64,000 nucleotides of DNA from Tamlana flava (GTDB taxonomy: Bacteria; Bacteroidota; Bacteroidia; Flavobacteriales; Flavobacteriaceae), in NCBI RefSeq assembly GCF_041287255.1, contig NZ_JBGGTX010000001.1, forward strand, positions 930,001 through 994,000. Reading direction: 5' to 3'. The translations under genes were made by a program, and so were the position numbers. The notes beneath the pieces are model-generated. The model ran no database searches. It was not told the origin of the DNA and worked only from the letters and a program-made list of their open reading frames with translations. Shown here one piece after another: positions 1 to 6,319 of this stretch (the first letter of the stretch is position 1; each line of letters begins with the position of its first letter).

Positions 1-417
1 TTGGGAAGTCATCATTTAACGGTACATTATGAAGCCTGTACCCACTTGCACAGAACACTTCAAGCGATAAAAGCTGAAGGTATGAAGGCAGGTGTTGCGC
101 TTAATCCGCATACAAACATTAATGTTTTGGAAGACACAATTAACGAAATTGATTTGGTCATTTTAATGAGTGTTAATCCTGGTTTTGGCGGGCAAAGTTT
201 TATTGAAAACACCTATAAAAAAATCAAGGAGCTAAAGGAGTTAATTATTCGAAAAGGTTCATCTACACTGATTGAAATTGATGGTGGGGTTAACACGGAA
301 AATGCCAAGAAACTTACAGATGCCGGTGCCGATGTGTTGGTAGCCGGAAGTTTTGTGTTCAAGAGCAACAATCAAATTGAGACTATAAAGGAACTAAAGG
401 CAGCTGCCAATTCTTAA
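1..417 (+). CDS. rpe: ribulose-phosphate 3-epimerase, C-terminal part (cut by window start)
   Basis: C-terminal part of the enzyme that interconverts ribulose 5-phosphate and xylulose 5-phosphate in the pentose phosphate pathway. The frame is open from base 1, so the true start and roughly the first 80 residues of this usually ~215-220-residue TIM barrel lie outside the window; the TTG at base 1 is not the start. Visible family motifs are VHYEA, the phosphate-binding loop VNPGFGGQ, the metal-site strand EIDGGV and the C-terminal AGADVLVAGSFVF. Its stop overlaps the stop of the convergent CBS gene by 4 bases. The call is firm from these motifs; only the length is inferred from the family. Confidence 0.95.
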   Translation: MGSHHLTVHYEACTHLHRTLQAIKAEGMKAGVALNPHTNINVLEDTINEIDLVILMSVNPGFGGQSFIENTYKKIKELKELIIRKGSSTLIEIDGGVNTENAKKLTDAGADVLVAGSFVFKSNNQIETIKELKAAANS

Positions 418-833
418 TACTGTTTTAAGTAGTAATTCAGTAAATCCCTTGTGGTTACAATACCTACCAAATCGCCGTCATCAACAACGGGTAAGGCATG
501 AAATTCGCGTCCTACTAAAATTTTGGTTACTTCTTTTATTGTGGTACTACTTGTAACGGTAACAACATCCTTTACCATAACTTGTTCAATAGTAAACATA
601 TTATAAACAACAGAATCAACAGAATTACTGGCTTCTGAATCTACTTCGGCATAACTAATCCGCATTAAATCCGTAAAACTCAGCATACCTATAATCGTTT
701 GTTCAGCAACTACAGGAATATGTTTTATTTTATGCCTTTTGAAAAGGACTTCAGCTCTTTCTAAATCATCGGATCTTGTTAGTGCAATGATATTTTTGGT
801 CATTATTTCTGAAACAGGCGCATCTTCTATCAT
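414..833 (-). CDS. CBS-domain pair protein (copy 1)
   Basis: A 139-residue cytoplasmic protein made almost only of two CBS domains: the first around APVSEIMTKNIIAL to the GMLSFTDLMR segment, the second from IEQVMVKDVVTV to LVGIVTTRDLLNYY. CBS pairs (Bateman modules) normally bind adenine nucleotides and regulate a partner; no catalytic domain is attached here, so the partner is unknown. It is clearly paralogous to the next gene upstream, sharing order and most motifs (IMT, HIPVV, IGMLS.TDL, VYNMFTIEQVM, EFHALPVVD), and lies 16 bases after it, so the two look like a tandem duplication transcribed together. A heterodimeric assembly of the two is plausible but only inferred. Confidence 0.88.
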   Translation of the reverse strand: MIEDAPVSEIMTKNIIALTRSDDLERAEVLFKRHKIKHIPVVAEQTIIGMLSFTDLMRISYAEVDSEASNSVDSVVYNMFTIEQVMVKDVVTVTSSTTIKEVTKILVGREFHALPVVDDGDLVGIVTTRDLLNYYLKQY

Positions 834-849
834 AACATTAGCTTTAAAA

Positions 850-1272
850 TTAAAATTGCTTAATCAAATATTTTATTAAATCGGTTGTGGTCACAATACC
901 TACCAAAATGTTATTATCAACAACGGGTAAAGCATGAAACTCTTTTGTGGCCAATATTTCGGCTACTTCCTTTATGGAATGTGATGATGATACGGTAACA
1001 ATGTTTCGCTTCATTACCTGCTCAATAGTAAACATATTGTAAACCATAACATCGGCGGGCGAATCAAAATCATCAGTAATATCTGCAAAACTTAAGCGCA
1101 ACAAATCGGTGTAACTTAGCATACCAATGACAACATGATTATTAACCACGGGAATATGTCTTATCCTGTGGTGCTTAAATAAATGCTCTGCTTTTTCTAA
1201 GGAATCCTTTTTGCCTAGCGTGATAACGTGCTCTGTCATTATCATCGAAACTGGTGCTTTTCGTATCATCAC
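850..1272 (-). CDS. CBS-domain pair protein (copy 2)
   Basis: A 140-residue protein of two CBS domains, paralogue of the downstream copy. First CBS: SMIMTEHVITLGKKDSLEKA to GMLSYTDLLR. Second: TIEQVMKRNIVTV to LVGIVTTTDLIKYL. No membrane segment or signal peptide is visible, so it should be cytoplasmic. It is the first gene of the pair. About 175 bases without a gene separate it from the downstream end of the secreted esterase gene; that gap holds AT-rich sequence with a short ATGAT/ATCAT inverted repeat near 1325-1340 and nothing else I can support. The start is either of two adjacent ATG codons. Confidence 0.88.
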   Translation of the reverse strand: MMIRKAPVSMIMTEHVITLGKKDSLEKAEHLFKHHRIRHIPVVNNHVVIGMLSYTDLLRLSFADITDDFDSPADVMVYNMFTIEQVMKRNIVTVSSSHSIKEVAEILATKEFHALPVVDNNILVGIVTTTDLIKYLIKQF

Positions 1273-1446
1273 GTTGTATTTTAGTTTAGTATGACTAAAA
1301 TTACTGATACAAAAATTTAAATTGTATGATAAAAATCATGCTCCATTAATTTAGGATTCCTAAGGTAACTGGAAAACAATAATTTATAACTTTTTAAAAT
1401 AGAGAAAAATAGTTCAACACAGATAGAACCAAACCAAATAGCAACA

Positions 1447-2334
1447 TCAAGGAGATTTAGTTTTTATGATTTTGGTTTGAATGATTTCATCATTTAAAAT
1501 GGTCCGTTCAAAAAAATGGAACACTTTCTTTAAATCCATGAATGGTACTGCCGAAATTTCATGCCCTGCTTCTTTTACCATATTGAAATAATAAGAAGTC
1601 TCTAAATCTTCCAATTTCTTGGCGATAACCTCAGACCCATCCAACATTAAATACCCTGGGCTTTCGGGTTTGCAATAATGATGTGGTGCCGAACCAAAAG
1701 GAACTAATTGGTCGTTTGTACCATGGAACAGCACACTCGGCACGGCATTGGTTTTTTTTATATAATCTGCATTTACAACGGCCCCGGCGGCAGAAAAAAC
1801 ACCTGCGAACTTTACATCATTATACTTTTCAAGGCTGTCCACAAAATACTCGCGCAGATAAACCGCATTTAAAGAACCTTCTGCCCCGGCACTGCTACCA
1901 CCGGCAATAATATATTGCGCATCTATGTGGAGCGCGTTGGCATTTTTAACAATAAAATCTGCCGCATCCAAAAAGTCTATAACCGCTTGTTTAAAAGTTT
2001 CCAATTTCTCCTGTTTTGAGCAGTTACAACCAAATTTACTTTGAGTTCCTTTTCTGAGTAATCTGTAAGAAATTGAAATCCCGATATAGTCATTTCTAGA
2101 AGCGTATTTACATAGCTTCACATTATTTCTATCATTTCTTTTTCCTTCAAAAAAACCACCGCCGTGCATCCATAAAAGTGCTGGAAGCTTTTCAGATTTT
2201 TTTATTCTTCTTGGTGTATAAACATCTAATTTTAAGGTATCCGAACGTTTTACTGAATAAACAAAAGTTGTTTTTGTTTGGGAAGATAGGTTCCATATCA
2301 CACTAAGGAAGAATAAGAAAATAACGTGTTTCAT
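1447..2334 (-). CDS. secreted alpha/beta hydrolase (carboxylesterase-like)
   Basis: A 295-residue protein with an N-terminal signal peptide (hydrophobic core about residues 3-15, likely cleavage after NLSSQ). The fold is shown by an HGGGF oxyanion-hole motif near residue 58, the nucleophile elbow GGSSAG (Ser) near 145, an Asp in GTNDQ and a catalytic His in AGHEIS. This matches the hormone-sensitive-lipase/BD-FAE type of esterase with HGGG. It probably cleaves ester bonds in the periplasm or outside; the substrate cannot be read. It is a single gene, on the minus strand, not closely spaced with either neighbour. An internal FGCNC segment adds cysteines that could form a disulfide. Confidence 0.82.
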   Translation of the reverse strand: MKHVIFLFFLSVIWNLSSQTKTTFVYSVKRSDTLKLDVYTPRRIKKSEKLPALLWMHGGGFFEGKRNDRNNVKLCKYASRNDYIGISISYRLLRKGTQSKFGCNCSKQEKLETFKQAVIDFLDAADFIVKNANALHIDAQYIIAGGSSAGAEGSLNAVYLREYFVDSLEKYNDVKFAGVFSAAGAVVNADYIKKTNAVPSVLFHGTNDQLVPFGSAPHHYCKPESPGYLMLDGSEVIAKKLEDLETSYYFNMVKEAGHEISAVPFMDLKKVFHFFERTILNDEIIQTKIIKTKSP

Positions 2335-2463
2335 TTAGTCTATTTTAGCTTGATGCCAACGGAATGTACCTATATAAAAGGTGCACGATTTTAAATGTAC
2401 GAATATTAAATTTATCTCGAAAAGAAGCGGTTTTCAAATCAGGTTGTCGACTATTGAATTTGG

Positions 2464-3336
2464 CTAATACCCGCTAAAATTAAAATTCAGCATTTGTTTT
2501 AATTTGGCATAAACTTCTGGGAAAAGATTATTGAACTCTTTAGGTGCCTCAATAAAGGTTTCTACAATTACGGCCAATAGTTCAGAATCATTGATTAAGG
2601 CATAACTCCTGATAAAATTTGATGCTACCAAATCATTTTTTAACTGCTCGTTTGCTGATAGTTGCTCCCTCAATTCACTGAATGTATCAACAAAAATGAT
2701 GGAATTGATGTCATTCTGTTTCATGCAATTGTAATGAATGGCGTGGGTAAATTCGTGGATGCCCAAATTTACCTTATCGTCGTCAATTCTATAACCTTCA
2801 ATAAAATTATCCCAAGATAGCACCAAGGTTTCATAACGGGCGTTATATTCTCCTTTATGGTATATTTTATTTACTGTGGAATAGTACTGAGTAGGGTAAA
2901 CCAATATGTTTTTAATGTACGGAATGGTATAATTTCTAAAGCCAAAAGTGAGCATGATGGCCGTTGCCGAAATAAGTACTTTTACCTCCTCTGTGATTTC
3001 AAAATCATCTTTTCCCTCAAAATTCTTTTGTAAAAGAAAAGTTGCCATACGATGCCTAAAATAACTTTGGTGTTTGGCATCCAACCTATTGTAAAAGGTA
3101 AAATTACTTTTTAAGATTTTTATTTGGCCTGCATTTAATTTACGCCTTATAGGATAAAAATGAATAAATATTGGACGCTTGGTAAATTGGGCATAAAGCA
3201 TCTCAAAGCCATCCAAAATGGAAGTGATAACTTTTTTAATGTACAAAACAAAAAGAACCAACACGCCACATACCAAAATAACAAAGATGGTATTGCCTAT
3301 GTACGAGGAAGCGCTGGTCAATAATATTTGGGGCAT
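2464..3336 (-). CDS. membrane-anchored zinc-dependent peptidase, MtfA-like (M90)
   Basis: A 290-residue protein with one N-terminal membrane segment (about residues 14-36) followed by a soluble domain. The zinc-peptidase motif HEFTH (HExxH) lies near residue 194 inside GIHEFTHAIHYN, which is the pattern of the MtfA/DgsA anti-repressor family, whose E. coli member is a cytosolic aminopeptidase-type enzyme that controls the glucose regulator Mlc. The N-terminal anchor is common in Bacteroidota homologues. I infer peptidase activity from the intact motif; the substrate is unknown. Stands alone; the 273-base gap upstream carries the left boundary of a cassette-like element described separately. 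Confidence 0.75.
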   Translation of the reverse strand: MPQILLTSASSYIGNTIFVILVCGVLVLFVLYIKKVITSILDGFEMLYAQFTKRPIFIHFYPIRRKLNAGQIKILKSNFTFYNRLDAKHQSYFRHRMATFLLQKNFEGKDDFEITEEVKVLISATAIMLTFGFRNYTIPYIKNILVYPTQYYSTVNKIYHKGEYNARYETLVLSWDNFIEGYRIDDDKVNLGIHEFTHAIHYNCMKQNDINSIIFVDTFSELREQLSANEQLKNDLVASNFIRSYALINDSELLAVIVETFIEAPKEFNNLFPEVYAKLKQMLNFNFSGY

Positions 3337-3430
3337 TTATAAACTGTTTTGTTTGGAAAGTTATAAAAACTACCAATATAAACTTCGGATAATTTAATTT
3401 GACTTGAAGTTTTATTATACATAAAGAATA

Positions 3431-3506
3431 AAACTGTAAGAATATTATTTATATTTAAAGGAATAAATACAATGTAGATAAACGTAATACGTTTATCCAA
3501 CTGTTG
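3431..3506 (+). repeat. 76-bp dispersed repeat, copy A (cassette left boundary)
   Basis: This 76-base stretch recurs at 23548-23623 with 72 of 76 positions identical by eye. It contains a perfect 10-bp inverted repeat around one base (GATAAACGTA at 3477-3486, TACGTTTATC at 3488-3497) and ends in CAACTGTTG, after which the two copies diverge completely. The base pairs at the edge, GTTGGCGGTA (3503-3512), are the exact complement of TACCGCCAAC at 4118-4127 beyond the following gene. It looks like a recombination boundary upstream of an inserted gene. The rest of the 3337-3609 gap is AT-rich with no gene. Confidence 0.75.
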
Positions 3507-3609
3507 GCGGTAATGCTGACAGACCAAAACACCTATGTTCGTTTAAAATCATACTAAACACAGGGAAGCCAAAAACTGAATAGAGTAGGCAATTCTAAAT
3601 AGTCGAAAA

Positions 3610-4104
3610 ATGAAAAAAATAATGAAGTCCTTTTATCTATTTGCTGTATTGCTACTGTTTCATAACAGTCATCTCTTTGCCCAAACACAAAATGACTCTT
3701 TACAAATAAGAGAAACCGTACTCAATTATATAGAAGGCATGGAAACCAATGACCCCAAAAGAATTGAAAAAGCCATGCATCCCGATTTGGCTAAACGGAC
3801 CATCGCCAAAAACAAAGAAGGGATAGAATATCCAGCAAATATGACCGCAGCAAGTTTAATAGGATACGCCAAAGATTTTGATTACACCCTCTTCTATATA
3901 GGTGACGAGGACCCCAAAGAACCTTTAAGAGCGGATGTGACCATTTATGATATATCCAATGGTATTGCCTCGGTAAAAGCGGCAACAAACAAGTTTGAAT
4001 TTGTCGATTACATTCATCTGGGGAAATTAGATGGAGAGTGGAAAATTATAAACATCCTTTGGGCTTGGACAGGTAGTACCAATAAATGGATGAATAGAAA
4101 GTAA
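3610..4104 (+). CDS. secreted NTF2-like / putative lumazine-binding-family protein
   Basis: A 164-residue protein with a signal peptide (MKSFYLFAVLLLF core, cleavage likely after FAQ near residue 25). The mature part begins with an IRETVLNYIEGMETNDPKR helix and contains MHPDLAKR, then strands ending in EWKIINILWAW; this is the pattern of the Lumazine_bd_2/SnoaL-like branch of the NTF2 fold, in which no common enzymatic function is established. It sits alone between a 76-bp repeat and a long palindrome whose ends complement each other, so it is probably the cargo gene of a cassette-like insertion. Function unknown; periplasmic location inferred from the signal peptide. Confidence 0.75.
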   Translation: MKKIMKSFYLFAVLLLFHNSHLFAQTQNDSLQIRETVLNYIEGMETNDPKRIEKAMHPDLAKRTIAKNKEGIEYPANMTAASLIGYAKDFDYTLFYIGDEDPKEPLRADVTIYDISNGIASVKAATNKFEFVDYIHLGKLDGEWKIINILWAWTGSTNKWMNRK

Positions 4105-4117
4105 AGATAATAAACAC

Positions 4118-4213
4118 TACCGCCAACACGGTGTATAGCCCATTGCGTCTAAATTGCTACACCAGTTCGCTGTGCTGGTGTCACGCAACGGGCCATACAC
4201 AAAACGTTGTGCT
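4118..4213 (+). repeat. attC-like imperfect palindrome A
   Basis: A 96-base imperfect palindrome directly downstream of the secreted NTF2-like gene. Outer arms: 4131-4148 against 4183-4200 pair at 16 of 18 positions. An inner hairpin ACACCAG (4159-4165) / CTGGTGT (4175-4181) is perfect. The left edge TACCGCCAAC is the exact complement of the bases at 3503-3512 before the gene, and the right edge is ACGTTGTGC. Nested arms, a variable middle and a GTT-type right edge recall integron attC sites. The same architecture, with different bases, recurs at 24202-24330. No recombinase gene is present in the window. Confidence 0.65.
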
Positions 4214-4253
4214 TCATTATGACTAACAATTCTTTAGAAAAATTCGTAGAAAC

Positions 4254-4967
4254 TTGCTTTCGGAAGGAAAAACCGGAAAGTATTTTAAATATGCTTTTGG
4301 AGAAATTATACTTGTTGTTATTGGAATTTTAATTGCTTTAAAAGTCAACAATCTTAATGAGCAACGTACTGAAGAAAAACAAAGAGAGGTTTATACGAAA
4401 TCATTGATAACAAGTTTAAAACAAGATAGCCTTGAAATTGAACAGTTTTTAAAAAAAAGTTCCGAACGTTTACCTAAATTATTGGAGCAATTCCAAAGAG
4501 TTAAACGCATTAAAGCTACACCAGACACATTAGTGAAAATAGCAAGAAAAGAATTTATTCAAACAACTCATGTTTTTACCAGAACATATAACAATACTAC
4601 ATTTAAAACTTTGGTTGGCACAGGAAATATTGCACTATTTGATTCTGAACTTGTGGCTGATTTGATGTCATTAAACTCAATGCAAGAGTCGGTTAATAGT
4701 ACGATTTTAAAATATAATCAAGATTATATTGAACGAATAAAAACCTATTCAAATAAATATCCTATTTATGCTGAAATTCCTAAAATAGAATCACCTGTAC
4801 ATAAATTATTATGGGAAGACATCAAAAAAAATGAATTCTCTAGTGTTTTCATGAGTGTTATAACGTTCAAAGTGCTATTAGAAAATACTGGCAAAGAAAG
4901 TCATGAATTATTACTAAAAAAGACTATAGATTTGTTAAAAAAGCTAAATAAAAAAACAAAATCATAA
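4254..4967 (+). CDS. DUF6090-like membrane protein (disturbed 5-prime end)
   Basis: Protein of 237 residues from a TTG. The segment GKYFKYAFGEIILVVIGIL (one membrane span) followed by IALKVNNLNEQR is the hallmark of a family very common in Flavobacteriia, usually annotated DUF6090, of unknown function; the remainder is a mostly helical soluble domain. Family members normally begin M-x-K-FFRKIR before this. Here FFRKIRRNLL is readable in the same frame upstream (4230-4259) but is preceded by TAA at 4224, while the nearest ATG (4219) is in another frame. So either the gene starts at TTG 4254 or its first codons were lost by a one-base shift. The preceding palindrome ends within 10 bases of that ATG. 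Confidence 0.7.
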   Translation: MLSEGKTGKYFKYAFGEIILVVIGILIALKVNNLNEQRTEEKQREVYTKSLITSLKQDSLEIEQFLKKSSERLPKLLEQFQRVKRIKATPDTLVKIARKEFIQTTHVFTRTYNNTTFKTLVGTGNIALFDSELVADLMSLNSMQESVNSTILKYNQDYIERIKTYSNKYPIYAEIPKIESPVHKLLWEDIKKNEFSSVFMSVITFKVLLENTGKESHELLLKKTIDLLKKLNKKTKS

Positions 4968-4971
4968 AATT

Positions 4972-5610
4972 ATGTTTATAGGTCATTTTGCTATTGGGCT
5001 TTTATCAAAAAAAGACAATAAACTTCCCTCGTTGTTAATGATGTTTATTGCCGTACAGTTGTTGGATTTAATCTGGCCCATTTTTGTTCTTCTAGGCATT
5101 GAAACCCTGTCCATCGACCCTGGAAACACCAAACTAACTCCTTTAAATTTTGAACACTATCCGTATTCTCACAGCCTATTAGCCGCATTGTTTTGGGGTT
5201 TACTTTTGGGGGCTTGTTATTTCGTTTTCACCAAAAACAGAAAAGGCGCCTTAATACTTGGACTACTAGTTATAAGCCATTGGATTCTTGATTTAATTAC
5301 CCACCGCCCTGATTTACCCATTTCCCCATTCTCAGATTTAAAAGTGGGTATGGGTTTATGGAATTACCCCGTTGCCGAAATTGCGCTTGAAGTTTTAATT
5401 TTTGGGCTGGGTGCATTTCTTTATTATAAAACTCCCATTTTCAAACGAAAAACAGCGTTCTGGATATTAGTTACTTTCCTTTTCATAGTTCACATAATGA
5501 ATATTTTTGGTCCATCACCACCAAGTACTATGGCTGTTGCTTGGTCTGCAAACTTAATGTGGCTAATCATTTTATGGGCGTGGTGGATAGAAAAAAATCC
5601 TAATCAGTAA
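4972..5610 (+). CDS. polytopic membrane protein of the permease/metal-dependent-hydrolase-like family
   Basis: A 212-residue multi-pass inner-membrane protein with about six hydrophobic segments. It starts MFIGHFAIGLLSKK and contains DPGNTKLTPLNFEHYPYSHS and ISHWILDLITHRPDLP, conserved His/Asp patterns of a widespread family that databases label permease or metal-dependent hydrolase (relatives of YdjM) without proven function. It begins 4 bases after the previous gene, so the two are probably cotranscribed. Its last codons overlap the left arm of a terminator used by the tRNA-Arg transcript from the other side. Confidence 0.7.
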   Translation: MFIGHFAIGLLSKKDNKLPSLLMMFIAVQLLDLIWPIFVLLGIETLSIDPGNTKLTPLNFEHYPYSHSLLAALFWGLLLGACYFVFTKNRKGALILGLLVISHWILDLITHRPDLPISPFSDLKVGMGLWNYPVAEIALEVLIFGLGAFLYYKTPIFKRKTAFWILVTFLFIVHIMNIFGPSPPSTMAVAWSANLMWLIILWAWWIEKNPNQ

Positions 5611-5631
5611 GTTTTTTACCAATTAGGATTT
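5591..5631 (-). terminator. rho-independent terminator after tRNA-Arg
   Basis: Perfect 10-bp stem AAATCCTAAT (5595-5604) / ATTAGGATTT (5622-5631). Read on the minus strand the stem is followed by a run of seven T, directly after the tRNA-Arg 3-prime end. It overlaps the last codons of the plus-strand membrane-protein gene, so it may also weakly stop that transcript. Confidence 0.8.
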
Positions 5632-5637
5632 ACAAAG

Positions 5638-5711
5638 TGACCGCGGAGGGATTCGAACCCCCAACCCTCAGAGCCGAAATCTGATATTCTATCCAGTTGA
5701 ACTACGCAGCC
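5638..5711 (-). tRNA. tRNA-Arg (anticodon UCG)
   Basis: A 74-base cloverleaf on the minus strand. The acceptor arm GGCTGCG pairs with CGCGGTC (two G-U pairs), the T arm contains GGTTCGAATCC, and the anticodon stem TCAGA/TCTGA encloses the loop TTTCGGC, giving anticodon TCG, which reads CGA (Arg). CCA is not encoded. It lies 8 bases after the stop of the yqeY-like gene in the same direction and is followed by a strong terminator, so it is probably processed from a transcript shared with that gene. Confidence 0.95.
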
Positions 5712-5719
5712 ATTATTTT

Positions 5720-6169
5720 CTAAGATAATTTAGCTTTTACGATGCTAGAAATGGTTTTGCCATCGGCTTGCCCAGCAAGTTCCTTGCTCACAATACCCAT
5801 TACTTTACCCATATCTTTCATGCCTTCTGCACCTATTTGCTCAATAGTGGCCACAACCACTTTTTCAATTTCTTCGTCGGTTAAAGCCTCCGGTAAAAAT
5901 TGGGCAATAATATCAGCTTCTGCCAATTCTGGAGCCGCCAAATCTTCACGTCCTTGCTCAACATAAATAGCAGCACTATCGCGTCTTTGCTTTACTTGCT
6001 TTTGAAGTATTTTAAGCTCTTGTTCTTCGGTCAATTCTTCTTTGGCACCACTTTCGGTCTGTGCTAACAGTATAGCCGATTTTATGGCACGCAACGCCGT
6101 AAGGGCCGTTTGGTTTTTAGATTTCATGGCTTCCTTTAAAGCCGACATGACCTCTTGTTGTAAACTCAT
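5720..6169 (-). CDS. GatB/YqeY domain protein
   Basis: A 149-residue soluble protein of the YqeY family, which resembles the C-terminal tRNA-binding domain of amidotransferase subunit GatB. Typical features: MKSKNQTALTALRAIKSAI near the start, EELKILQKQVKQRRDSA-type helix, and GKVMGIVSKELAGQADGK with ISSIVKAKL at the end. The molecular role of free-standing YqeY is not established. It follows ftsZ in the same orientation but after a clear terminator (6250-6290), so it probably has its own promoter in the 150-base gap; tRNA-Arg follows 8 bases downstream. Confidence 0.9.
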   Translation of the reverse strand: MSLQQEVMSALKEAMKSKNQTALTALRAIKSAILLAQTESGAKEELTEEQELKILQKQVKQRRDSAAIYVEQGREDLAAPELAEADIIAQFLPEALTDEEIEKVVVATIEQIGAEGMKDMGKVMGIVSKELAGQADGKTISSIVKAKLS

Positions 6170-6249
6170 TATAGTTTTTATTTGAGTGCGAAGATAAAAA
6201 AGTTAACATGAAAAAGAAACAAGTTTTTCCATTTTGAATCAACCCCTAT

Positions 6250-6290
6250 TAAAATAAAAAACCCGAAAAGTTGAGGGCCTTTTCGGGTTG
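6250..6290 (-). terminator. rho-independent terminator after ftsZ
   Basis: Perfect 11-bp stem AACCCGAAAAG (6260-6270) / CTTTTCGGGTT (6279-6289) with an 8-base loop. On the minus strand it is followed by a T-rich tract (complement of 6250-6259), just downstream of the ftsZ stop, marking the end of the division and cell-wall operon. Confidence 0.85.
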
Positions 6291-6319
6291 AACTAACATA
6301 TTGGTTAAATTCTTGTGAG

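Noticed and set aside
3318..3527. 69-codon minus-strand frame upstream of the MtfA-like gene
   Set aside because: It lies over the 76-bp repeat and overlaps the start of the peptidase gene; its product has no domain-like features.
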